Positions 1-6,016 of a DNA stretch of 6,241 nt are shown here, piece by piece. A program made the translations under genes and the position numbers. Within the stretch, counting starts at the first letter, position 1. Every line of letters begins with the position of its first letter. Source of the DNA: Leptolyngbya sp. SIO4C5 (lineage in GTDB: Bacteria > Cyanobacteriota > Cyanobacteriia > Phormidesmidales > Phormidesmidaceae); assembly GCA_010671965.1 (NCBI GenBank), contig JAAHIC010000286.1:1-6241 (forward strand). The letters are read 5' to 3'. Below the pieces are notes generated by a model. The model saw only the letters and a program-made list of their open reading frames with translations. It was not told the origin of the DNA and made no database searches.

Positions 1-1109
1 TCATTGACAGCGCCTGCATAGCCCTGACGGCGGCAGTCCAAAGCGTCTTTGAGCTTTTCTAAGTCAAACTGATCGTCGCAGAGATGTTCCCGCAGCGTGA
101 AGTAAAAACTATAGTGCCATAGGCTGTCCATAGGGCCTTCTAACCCTGTGACGCCAGCATCTTCTGGTACGTATTCAGCCACATTGAAGAAAGGTTTGGG
201 CCCAGACCAGTCTTCTGCCTCGGCCGTAACCCAGCCCAAAAAGTCGAAATTATCAATTTGGCGAGCGGCATCGTAGCGAATGCCGTCGATATGATATTCC
301 TCAATCCAAAAGCGAATCACCTCTCCCGCAAACTGACGAGCCGGAAAGCGATCATATTTTTCGTCATAGAACTCGTGGTTAAACTCTGGCCCCCAATTGT
401 ATTCCTCATCCTGAGGTGAATGGTGATACCAGTAGTCGTGATCAATCTGGGTCAGCGGGCATTCATCATCGGAGTGGTTGTAAATGCAGTCCATGAAAAC
501 CCGAATGCCGCGCCCGTGACACTGATCAATTAACCGCTTCAAATCTTCTGTGCTGCCATAGCTAGACTCTGAAGCGAAGTAGTAGCGAGGGTTATAGCCC
601 CAGCTATAGTCGCCTGGATACTCCTTAATAGGCATCAGCTCAATGGCGTTAATCCCCAGCTCGCAGAGGTAGTCTAGCTTTTCGATGACGTGCTCATAGT
701 CGCCTCTGGGATAGGGATCATCTTCACCACCCGAAAAATCGCTGACGTGCATCTCATAGATAACTAGCTGGTGATCTGGAGGAAGCGGTTGGTCATCGTA
801 CTGCCAAACGTAAGTATCGACAATGGCTTTGCCGTCCTTGATGCGAATAATGCCGTTCTGGCTAGCGTCGTCAATATTAGTGGCACAAGGATCGGTGATG
901 GTTACCCATTCGTCAGGATCGAAAAACCAGCTTTTGGTCTGGACGCGAAAGCGATACTGATAGATGCCGTCTTCCAGGTCAACCTGCGTCCGAAAGTAGC
1001 CGTCGTCCCCTTTCTCGAGGGGAATATCTTCCCAGTCGGAGAAAGAACCAATCAGGGCTGCGGCTTTGTTGTAAGGCGCTAGCAGCTTAAATTCAATCGG
1101 ACTAGTCAC
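1..1109 (-). CDS. GH13 alpha-amylase/branching-type glycoside hydrolase, C-terminus cut by window edge
   Basis: The reading frame is open from a GTG at 1109 to the left edge, giving 369 residues. Residues 1-90 look like a CBM48/isoamylase-N-type beta domain (EFKLLAPYNKAAALIGSFSDW, then a YQYRF strand). The GH13 barrel starts near residue 115 with LVIYEMHVSDF. Conserved GH13 regions are visible: region I DCIYNH (207-212), region II GIRYDAA (276-282) with the expected nucleophile Asp280 and Arg278, and region III NVAEYVPE (309-316) with the expected acid/base Glu312. Region IV (NHD) and the C-terminal beta domain would lie beyond the edge. The likely role is cleavage or transfer of alpha-1,4/1,6-glucan, such as glycogen, in the cytoplasm, as no signal peptide is seen. 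The GTG start is chosen because an in-frame TAG lies at 1140-1142, no ATG intervenes, and GGAG sits 10 nt upstream. Substrate and subfamily cannot be decided; it could be an amylase, a branching enzyme or a debranching relative. It is transcribed divergently from the MscS gene. Confidence 0.92.
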   Translation of the reverse strand, partial: MTSPIEFKLLAPYNKAAALIGSFSDWEDIPLEKGDDGYFRTQVDLEDGIYQYRFRVQTKSWFFDPDEWVTITDPCATNIDDASQNGIIRIKDGKAIVDTYVWQYDDQPLPPDHQLVIYEMHVSDFSGGEDDPYPRGDYEHVIEKLDYLCELGINAIELMPIKEYPGDYSWGYNPRYYFASESSYGSTEDLKRLIDQCHGRGIRVFMDCIYNHSDDECPLTQIDHDYWYHHSPQDEEYNWGPEFNHEFYDEKYDRFPARQFAGEVIRFWIEEYHIDGIRYDAARQIDNFDFLGWVTAEAEDWSGPKPFFNVAEYVPEDAGVTGLEGPMDSLWHYSFYFTLREHLCDDQFDLEKLKDALDCRRQGYAGAVN

Positions 1110-1119
1110 AGTTTGCTTT

Positions 1120-1123
1120 CTCC
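1120..1123 (-). promoter_or_regulatory. Ribosome binding site that supports the GTG start of the GH13 gene
   Basis: On the minus strand GGAG is followed by 10 nt and then GTG at 1109. It is one of only two convincing Shine-Dalgarno-like sites in the window and is the main reason for accepting a GTG rather than a downstream ATG as the start. Confidence 0.5.
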
Positions 1124-1154
1124 AAGGATGAGAACTTATCTAGCGATCGCACAA

Positions 1155-1185
1155 ACCATAAACGCTTCTATAGCTTTGCAGTCAA
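1155..1185 (-). promoter_or_regulatory. Candidate sigma70-type promoter for the GH13 gene
   Basis: Minus strand: TTGACT (1180-1185, 5 of 6 matches to TTGACA) is followed by either TTTATG at 1157-1162 (17-nt spacer, 3 of 6 matches) or TATGGT at 1155-1160 (19-nt spacer, 4 of 6 matches). The -35 is good and the -10 is mediocre. Initiation here would give a leader of roughly 40 nt before the GTG, containing a HIP1 site at 1143-1150. This was identified by eye only. Confidence 0.35.
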
Positions 1186-1228
1186 AGCGGATGGCGGCGC
1201 TAAGACTGAAAATTTAAATAATTGGGGT

Positions 1229-1315
1229 ATTGCTGATTTCGGATATGAACTGAAGTAGCACCGCTCTGCGGTGGGTGTATTAAACACCGCTGAAAGTGAT
1301 CGAGCAATCAGCAGT
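1229..1315. repeat. Nested inverted repeats with two mutually exclusive hairpins
   Basis: An outer 8-bp stem pairs TGCTGATT (1231-1238) with AATCAGCA (1306-1313). It could extend outward by a U-G and an A-U pair, and inward by TCG (1239-1241) with CGA (1301-1303) past a 2-nt bulge. Inside, CACCGC (1259-1264), GCGGTG (1268-1273) and CACCGC (1285-1290) form a direct/inverted triplet, so the central arm can pair with either flank but not both. There is no U-tract, so it does not look like an intrinsic terminator on either strand. It could be a structured RNA, a regulatory site or chance; no known RNA family is recognised. Confidence 0.4.
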
Positions 1316-1461
1316 TTAGGGCAAAAATAGCTCAAACTTAGTATCAAAAAAATGCAGCTGGGGCACATCTGACTCCTGACAGAGAACAGCAGATCTCAAC
1401 CCAGGCGTGAATGGGCAAGCCTGCCGTCTAATAAATTAGGTCGCGGCCTCTGCAAACACTG

Positions 1462-1467
1462 AATAAT
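1462..1467 (+). promoter_or_regulatory. Candidate -10 box for the MscS gene
   Basis: AATAAT matches TATAAT at 5 of 6 positions. It would place the transcription start near 1474 and give a leader of about 23 nt carrying a HIP1 octamer (1477-1484). No convincing -35 lies 16-18 bp upstream, so this is weak. Confidence 0.2.
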
Positions 1468-1496
1468 AGAAAAAACGCGATCGCCCCCTGCTCCGT

Positions 1497-3137
1497 ATGA
1501 AACGCCGATGTCTCTGGATCCTGTTAGTCAGCCTGAGCCTGCTGTTTTGCAGCCTGCCAGGACTGGCTCAAGATACGCTAATCGATATTAATTTGCCTAC
1601 TCTCAACCAGAGCGTGGATGATCCGGCAGTGCAGATTGAAGTAGCCTGCGTGCGGTTAGATGGCTACTGTCCCTTCCGAGTGGCCGCGCCGCGCTCAGAC
1701 CTAAGTGAGCGAGTCAACGCTATTGCAGCGGTTCTACGGGAGATGCGCGATCGCTATATGCAGGCTCCCAATCCCCAGTTGCAGAGTGAAATTCGGGTGC
1801 AGCCTGTGGAGCTTAGTTCAGAGGAGGCAAACCAGTCTGCGGAAACCACGCTGCGCAAAGCACCTGAAATTTATTTGGGTATCAGTCCTGAGCCACTGAC
1901 CCGGTTGATGAGCGTTACTCGCCTAGATGCTGAACTGCGGGGAGTAGACGTAGAAACAGCCGCCGATATGATCGTGCAGCGTGTGAGGGAGAGCCTGGCG
2001 CGATCGCGGCGGGAGCGGCAGCCCGTTTATCTGGTTCAACAGGCGATCTTAGCGGTGCTGGTGGGTCTGAGCTTGTTCATCTTCAACTGGGTGCTGGGCC
2101 GCTGGGAAAAGCAGCTGCGCCATCAGAAGGTAGAACTGGCCGGAACTCGCCTTCCCCTTTCAATCCCGTTACTCACCTGGCTCAATCAGCGGCAGCAGTG
2201 GAACTTTACCGAGGCCCAGCTCCGCTTTTTTCAGCTTATACAGGTTGGTTTGTGGATTGGTAGCATCCTGCTGATTCTCAGTCGCTTTCCCCAGACTCGC
2301 ATTCTGCAGGTGCGCATTGTCGAAGGGTTAGAAAATCCGGTCAAAATTGGCATTGTGGCCTTAATAACCTACATGGGCATTCGCCTCAGCTATGCCCTAA
2401 TCAGTCGGCTCAGCTCCGCGATCGCCAGTGAAGATGACCTGACCGCTGAAGTAAATCGCCGCCTGCGATTGCGCATTAACACTATCTCCAGAGTGATTCG
2501 CGGCGTAGTCACCCTAAGCTGCATTGCTGTGGGCAGCCTGTTTGCCCTAGCGGCGGTGGGCATCAATACGGTGCCGCTAATTGCCGGGGCCAGTATTGTG
2601 GGCGTAGCGCTGTCGCTGGCAGCGCAAGATTTGATTAAAGACACCTTCAACGGTTTTTTCATTATCCTGGAAGACCAGTACGCCGTTGGAGATGTGGTAA
2701 CAATTCAGGGGATTCGGGGACTGGTGGAAAATATGAATCTGCGGATTACCCAGCTCCGAGATGATGAGGGCCGCTTAGTCTCCATTCCCAACAGCGAAAT
2801 TCGCCTAATTGCCAATCATTCTAGTCACTGGTCGCGGGCGGACTTGTTTATTCCCATCGGCTACCACACCGATGTCGATCAGGTTTTAGACATCATTCAA
2901 ACCGTTGCCTGCACCATGAGTCAGGACCCGCAGTGGCAGGAGGCGATTCTAGCCCAGCCAGAGGTGCTAGGGGTTGAAGAATTTGATGAGCGAGGGCTGA
3001 TGATTCGCGTCTGGATTAAGACCCAGCCGCTGAAGCAGTGGGTGGTGGCGCGGGAGTTTCGGCGGCGGCTGAAGGGAGCTTTGGATCAGGTGGGTATTGC
3101 TATTCCCGCCCACATTGACTTCAAAACGAATCGTTAA
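1497..3137 (+). CDS. MscS-family mechanosensitive ion channel with signal peptide and periplasmic domain
   Basis: The 546-residue protein should be a tension-gated channel that releases solutes on osmotic downshock. Residues 1-25 form a signal peptide (KRR, hydrophobic core, likely cleavage after GLAQ or GLA). Residues 26-178 are periplasmic and contain Cys51 and Cys58, seven residues apart (CVRLDGYC). Hydrophobic segments follow at about 180-200, 243-262, 282-302 and 336-356. The pore-lining helix at about 357-380 is rich in Gly/Ala (AGASIVGVALSLAAQDLIKD). The MscS beta domain (about 390-440) carries the typical YAVGDVV, GLVENMNLR and VSIPNSEI blocks. The cytoplasmic alpha/beta vestibule domain runs to residue 540 and ends with GIAIPAHI. 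It is much longer than minimal MscS (about 290 residues), as is common for cyanobacterial members with N-terminal extensions. The ATG is the first start after an in-frame TAG at 1467-1469; no Shine-Dalgarno site is seen. The gene is followed 70 bp later by the YqiJ-like gene without a visible terminator. Confidence 0.93.
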   Translation: MKRRCLWILLVSLSLLFCSLPGLAQDTLIDINLPTLNQSVDDPAVQIEVACVRLDGYCPFRVAAPRSDLSERVNAIAAVLREMRDRYMQAPNPQLQSEIRVQPVELSSEEANQSAETTLRKAPEIYLGISPEPLTRLMSVTRLDAELRGVDVETAADMIVQRVRESLARSRRERQPVYLVQQAILAVLVGLSLFIFNWVLGRWEKQLRHQKVELAGTRLPLSIPLLTWLNQRQQWNFTEAQLRFFQLIQVGLWIGSILLILSRFPQTRILQVRIVEGLENPVKIGIVALITYMGIRLSYALISRLSSAIASEDDLTAEVNRRLRLRINTISRVIRGVVTLSCIAVGSLFALAAVGINTVPLIAGASIVGVALSLAAQDLIKDTFNGFFIILEDQYAVGDVVTIQGIRGLVENMNLRITQLRDDEGRLVSIPNSEIRLIANHSSHWSRADLFIPIGYHTDVDQVLDIIQTVACTMSQDPQWQEAILAQPEVLGVEEFDERGLMIRVWIKTQPLKQWVVAREFRRRLKGALDQVGIAIPAHIDFKTNR

Positions 3138-3207
3138 AAAAGCTATCCGCTTCCCCCTACAGGCATAATTTGCGGCTATCTTGGGCGTGATTGTGGTCTG
3201 ACCCAAT

Positions 3208-3957
3208 ATGCTTTTTGATCTGGCTAATCTGCCTTACTGGATATTTTTAGGCACCGGCGTGCTGCTGTTCCTGCTCGTGATTTTCTCAGGCGGCGGCGAC
3301 GATGACCTGGAAGTAGATACGGATGTTGATTTTGATGCTGATTTGGATGTCGATGCCGATCTGGATGTAGACGCTGATCTAGACGCAGACACTCAGCCGC
3401 TTGATTTCGACGCCGATAGCGATGGCGAACTCAGTTTTGGGCAGGTTTTAGCCTGGTTTGGCATTGGTCGGGCACCGCTGATTTTGCTACTTGCTTTGGA
3501 CTTTAGCGTGTGGGGACTGAGCGGCTGGATTTTGAACGTGGCGATCGCGGAGGTGATCGGTCAAATTCCGGCTGGATTTTTAGCCGGGGTGGTGCTGGTA
3601 TTAGCCCTGGCGATCGCGTTGCTTGTGGGTGGTTTAGTCGCTCGCCCCGTGGGCAAAGTCTTTGCCGCTTTTAGCGAAGATGCTAGCGAAGATCGGCTGA
3701 TTGGCTGCGTGGGCCGGGTGGTATCGGCGGCCCTGCCCTTTGAAAGCTCTGGCAAAATTGGTCAGGTTGACGTGCTTGATGCGGCCCGTAACTTAGTCAC
3801 CGTCAGTGCTGTCATGCCCGACTGGGCCGAAATTACCGTGCGGCGGGGAGCCAATGTCATTGTGATTGAGCGATCGCCCCGCAGCTATATCGTCATTGCC
3901 AAAGACAGCATCGATCAGGAACGCTGGCTCTCTGATAATGGGCCGCCGAAGTCCTAA
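3208..3957 (+). CDS. YqiJ/NfeD-like inner-membrane protein with C-terminal OB fold (flotillin partner)
   Basis: The 249-residue protein has a transmembrane segment at about 9-27, then an Asp-rich loop (31-73). A second hydrophobic region (about 88-111) begins with the IGRAP motif also found in E. coli YqiJ. A third segment (about 120-145) is followed by basic residues R146 and K150, which suggests a cytoplasmic C-terminus. Residues 163-231 fit the YqiJ/NfeD OB fold (LIGCVGRVV, GKIGQVDVLD, GANVIVIER, SYIVIA). Family knowledge: YqiJ (DUF1449) and NfeD proteins are encoded beside flotillins and act with them in membrane microdomains. E. coli YqiJ is about 209 residues, so most of the extra length here is the Asp-rich insertion. 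The ATG is the first possible start after an in-frame TGA at 3199-3201, and no clear Shine-Dalgarno site precedes it. A -10-like CATAAT lies at 3164-3169 without a -35. The flotillin gene starts 36 bp downstream. Confidence 0.85.
   Translation: MLFDLANLPYWIFLGTGVLLFLLVIFSGGGDDDLEVDTDVDFDADLDVDADLDVDADLDADTQPLDFDADSDGELSFGQVLAWFGIGRAPLILLLALDFSVWGLSGWILNVAIAEVIGQIPAGFLAGVVLVLALAIALLVGGLVARPVGKVFAAFSEDASEDRLIGCVGRVVSAALPFESSGKIGQVDVLDAARNLVTVSAVMPDWAEITVRRGANVIVIERSPRSYIVIAKDSIDQERWLSDNGPPKS
3340..3393 (+). repeat. In-frame 18-bp tandem repeat encoding D-L-D-V-D-A units
   Basis: Three consecutive 18-bp units (3340-3357, 3358-3375, 3376-3393) encode DLDVDA, DLDVDA and DLDADT. The first two differ at four bases, all at synonymous codon positions. 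The repeat lies within a longer stretch (residues 37-61) in which every second residue is Asp, with V, F, A, L or T between. In total 20 of residues 31-73 are Asp. Confidence 0.85.
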
Positions 3958-3981
3958 TTTTTATTATCTTTACCCTAAATT

Positions 3982-3991
3982 TGAGTACTCA
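3982..3991. promoter_or_regulatory. 10-bp perfect palindrome just before the flotillin start codon
   Basis: TGAGTACTCA is its own reverse complement and ends 2 nt before the flotillin ATG at 3994, within an AT-rich 36-bp gap. It occupies the place where a ribosome binding site would normally be, and its GAG is the only purine patch available. It could be a small operator, a translational hairpin too short to be stable alone, or chance. No known operator is matched with confidence. Confidence 0.25.
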
Positions 3992-3993
3992 TC

Positions 3994-5943
3994 ATGTTTT
4001 GGCTGACTCTGCTTCAAACTTTGCCGACCCTGCCCGCAGTTGAACTGTCCGAAACCGAATTTTCTGAGGATCTTGCGGCCCTGCCCGCTGAAGCGTCGGT
4101 GGCCTCAGTGGGTACTCCCACGCTGGGACAGTTTAGCGGGCTGGGGGCGCTGGCCTCTGGTGGTGTTGTCACCATCGTAGTGTTGCTGCTGCTGGCGGTG
4201 TGGGCCTACACGCGGGTGTATGTAATCACGCCGACCAATGAGGCTTTTGTCAAAACCGGCGGCGTGATCCGCAAGCAGAAGCGGGTCATTCTCAACGGCG
4301 GCTGCGTGGTGCTGCCCGGCTTTCACGAGCTGACACGGGTACCGCTGCGAGAAATATCTATCGATGTTGAGCGTACGGGCAAGCTGGCGGTGCGCACCCA
4401 GGACTATCTGCGGGCGGATATGCGCGTTACCCTCTATGTCTGCATCAGCCCCTCAGAACAGGACGTGCTGATGGCGGCGGCGCGGCTCTCTAACCAGGGC
4501 AAAATTACGCCCACCGACATCAAAAACGCTTTAGAGAAACGGGCTGATGACGGTATTCGCGCCGCGGCCAAAACCAAAACCCTGGCCGAAATTGATTCAG
4601 ACAAGCTGGGCTTTGCTCAGGAGGTACTGAATCTGATTGAGCCAGATTTGAAAAAAGTGGGCCTGACGCTCAACAACATTGCTATCTCTGAAATTGAGGA
4701 AAGTGACACTTACGACACCAATAACTTTTTTGACGCTCAGGGAGTGCGGCTGCGGACAGAAACGATTCAGCGCTCGATTCAGCAGAAGCGGGAAGTAGAG
4801 CTGGCAACCCAGGTGACGATTGAGCAAAAAGAGCTGGATGCCGAAAAGCGATCGCTGCAAATTGCTCAGGAAAAAGAAGACGCCAACCTGGCCCAACAGC
4901 TAGAGGTAGAATCGCTCAAAGCCCAGCGGCAGCGAGAAATTCAGGAGTCTAAAGATCGCGAAGCTGCCGCCACCCAGCGCACCAAAATCCTGCAGGAAAA
5001 GTCGGTCGAGGAAGAGGAAATCAAGCGTAAGCTGAGCGTGCAGCAAAGCCAGATTGAGGCCGATATTGAGCTAGAGGAGCGGCAAAAGCAGCTCAAAGTA
5101 GCCCAGGCACTGCAGAAGCAAGAAGCTGAAGTGGCTGAGGTCAACCGAAAGAAAGCGGTTGATGCTTCTAACTTTAAGGCGCAGGTGGATTTAGCAGAAG
5201 CCGAACGCGAATCTAAGGTGGCCCAGCAGGAAGCGGCGATCGCGATTGCGGAGCGAGAACGCGATCGCTTCAGCGCTGAAGCCGAACGCGCCCAAGCTCA
5301 AGAAGCCGTAGGGACAGCTACAGCAGTCGAGCAGGCCCAGCGGCAGCAGCAGCTAGCGGTGATCGCGGCGGAGCGAGAGGCCCAAGAGCGCCGCATTGCC
5401 GATCAAAACGTGGTGGAAATTGACGTGTTCCGGCGGCGGCGGCAGGCCGAGATCGCCCGGCAGGCAGCAGAATTAGAAGCCGAAGCGATTCGGACTTTAG
5501 CCGATGCTGAGCGGGATAAAGCGCTGGCGGAAGCAGCCGGGATTGAGGCCCGCATCACGGCTAAAAATGCCATCAGCAATCCCAACCTCACGGCTGAAGT
5601 GATTGCCCAAATTTGGCCCCAACTGGCTGAAAAACTGCCGGAAGTGCTGCAGGCCCTCGCTCCTCAGCCTGGCGTAATTGGCGATGCCAAAATTTATGCC
5701 TTCCCCGGCGCCAACGGCAACGGCAACGGCAACGGCATGCAGGACATTAATAAGCTGCTGCTCTCCACCAGCGGCTTAGCCCTGATTAATTCTCTGCTGG
5801 AAGACGGCAAACTCTCCACTCTGATTGGCAAGGCCGGGCAGATGATTCAGGGAGCCGCCGCGCCGCCTGCCCCCCAACCCAGTGCGGCTGCGGCTGAGCC
5901 AATAACCGAAGGGCGATCGCCCGCTCCAGCCGAAGAAGCATGA
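3994..5943 (+). CDS. Flotillin (YqiK-type SPFH-domain scaffold protein)
   Basis: The 649-residue protein is a membrane-microdomain scaffold that should oligomerise on the cytoplasmic side of the membrane. Residues 1-52 form an Ala/Glu-rich N-terminal extension. One transmembrane helix lies at about 54-73. The SPFH/band-7 domain follows (about 74-260) with the YqiK-like signature EAFVKTGG and ILNGGCVVLPGFHE (83-112). Residues about 255-525 are an almost uninterrupted E/A/Q/K/R-rich coiled coil with many AEAER-type heptads, characteristic of flotillins. The C-terminal flotillin region (527-620, NPNLTAEVIAQIWPQLAEKLPEV) is interrupted by an Asn-Gly repeat (574-581), and the protein ends in a Pro/Ala tail (621-649). 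E. coli YqiK is about 553 residues, so this protein is extended at both ends. The ATG is the first start after an in-frame TGA at 3982-3984. The 36-bp gap to the YqiJ-like gene argues for an operon. A hairpin terminator candidate begins 19 bp after the stop codon. Confidence 0.93.
   Translation: MFWLTLLQTLPTLPAVELSETEFSEDLAALPAEASVASVGTPTLGQFSGLGALASGGVVTIVVLLLLAVWAYTRVYVITPTNEAFVKTGGVIRKQKRVILNGGCVVLPGFHELTRVPLREISIDVERTGKLAVRTQDYLRADMRVTLYVCISPSEQDVLMAAARLSNQGKITPTDIKNALEKRADDGIRAAAKTKTLAEIDSDKLGFAQEVLNLIEPDLKKVGLTLNNIAISEIEESDTYDTNNFFDAQGVRLRTETIQRSIQQKREVELATQVTIEQKELDAEKRSLQIAQEKEDANLAQQLEVESLKAQRQREIQESKDREAAATQRTKILQEKSVEEEEIKRKLSVQQSQIEADIELEERQKQLKVAQALQKQEAEVAEVNRKKAVDASNFKAQVDLAEAERESKVAQQEAAIAIAERERDRFSAEAERAQAQEAVGTATAVEQAQRQQQLAVIAAEREAQERRIADQNVVEIDVFRRRRQAEIARQAAELEAEAIRTLADAERDKALAEAAGIEARITAKNAISNPNLTAEVIAQIWPQLAEKLPEVLQALAPQPGVIGDAKIYAFPGANGNGNGNGMQDINKLLLSTSGLALINSLLEDGKLSTLIGKAGQMIQGAAAPPAPQPSAAAAEPITEGRSPAPAEEA
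5713..5736 (+). repeat. Perfect 6-bp tandem repeat (AACGGC x4) encoding (Asn-Gly)4 in the flotillin
   Basis: Four identical AACGGC units encode residues 574-581. They sit between the PGA turn and MQDINKLLL in the C-terminal flotillin region and probably form a flexible linker. Identical codons across all four units suggest recent expansion by slippage. Gain or loss of units would keep the frame and change only linker length. Confidence 0.9.
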
Positions 5944-5962
5944 CCCTTACAAAGGCATCAGC

Positions 5963-5989
5963 TAAAACAGTCTTGAACGAGCTGTTTTA
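5963..5989 (+). terminator. Hairpin terminator candidate after the flotillin gene
   Basis: TAAAACAG (5963-5970) pairs perfectly with CTGTTTTA (5982-5989) around an 11-nt loop, 19 bp after the flotillin stop. The stem is AT-rich with only two GC pairs. The U-rich right arm is followed by ACAAAATT rather than a long U-run, so termination may be partial. The mirrored A-run on the left arm would allow use on the opposite strand. Confidence 0.5.
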
Positions 5990-6016
5990 ACAAAATTAGC
6001 AAGGGGGAATTTTACG

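Larger units (their letters stand above)
1110..1496. other. Divergent intergenic region between the GH13 and MscS genes
   Basis: This 387-bp stretch separates two divergently transcribed genes, and I accept no protein-coding gene in it. It holds the GH13 ribosome binding site and candidate promoter on its left and two HIP1 octamers (1143-1150 and 1477-1484). In the middle are inverted repeats at 1229-1315. On the right are a short hairpin (CAGGC 1402-1406 with GCCTG 1419-1423), a small palindrome (CTAAT-AA-ATTAG, 1428-1439) and a -10-like AATAAT at 1462-1467. A minus-strand open frame of 66 codons (1168-1368) lies here. It has an AGGAG 4 nt before its ATG, but its product resembles nothing I know and its composition is not convincingly coding. 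Confidence 0.6.
1143..5920. repeat. Twelve HIP1 octamers (GCGATCGC), dispersed
   Basis: Exact copies start at 1143, 1477, 1747, 2000, 2418, 3541, 3610, 3870, 4848, 5236, 5261 and 5913. Two are intergenic and ten are inside genes. HIP1 is the highly iterated palindrome typical of many cyanobacterial genomes and is the strongest taxonomic signal in the window. I found none in the GH13 gene (1-1109). Confidence 0.9.

Noticed and set aside
771..1082. Plus-strand 103-codon open frame
   Set aside because: It lies wholly opposite the GH13 coding sequence, whose frame carries clear domain motifs. It is an antisense shadow.
1168..1368. Minus-strand 66-codon open frame in the intergenic region, with AGGAG 4 nt before its ATG and a hydrophobic N-terminus containing CPSC
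   Set aside because: The product resembles no family I know, the frame spans the inverted-repeat element and the GH13 promoter candidate, and its composition looks non-coding. A conserved homologue in related strains would overturn this.
1402..1439. Small hairpin and palindrome upstream of the MscS gene
   Set aside because: Stems are only 5 bp and neither has terminator features or a match to a known operator.
3164..3169. CATAAT, a -10-like hexamer between the MscS and YqiJ-like genes
   Set aside because: It matches at 5 of 6 positions, but no -35 is present at a suitable distance, so an internal promoter cannot be supported by sequence alone.
3180..3206. TTGGG and CCCAA inverted repeat just before the YqiJ-like gene
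   Set aside because: Only 5 bp of stem with a 16-nt loop and no U-tract; too weak to call a terminator or operator.
4597..5591. Several minus-strand open frames opposite the flotillin coiled coil
   Set aside because: They are Ser/Cys/Leu-rich complements of Glu/Ala/Gln codons, as expected from a biased coiled-coil gene. No start signals or recognisable products.
1497..5943. Possibility that the cluster is an anti-phage defence system or mobile island
   Set aside because: No nuclease, NTPase, toxin domain, integrase, transposase, att-like repeats or tRNA is present, and HIP1 density is normal for a resident cyanobacterial region. The families point to membrane maintenance.
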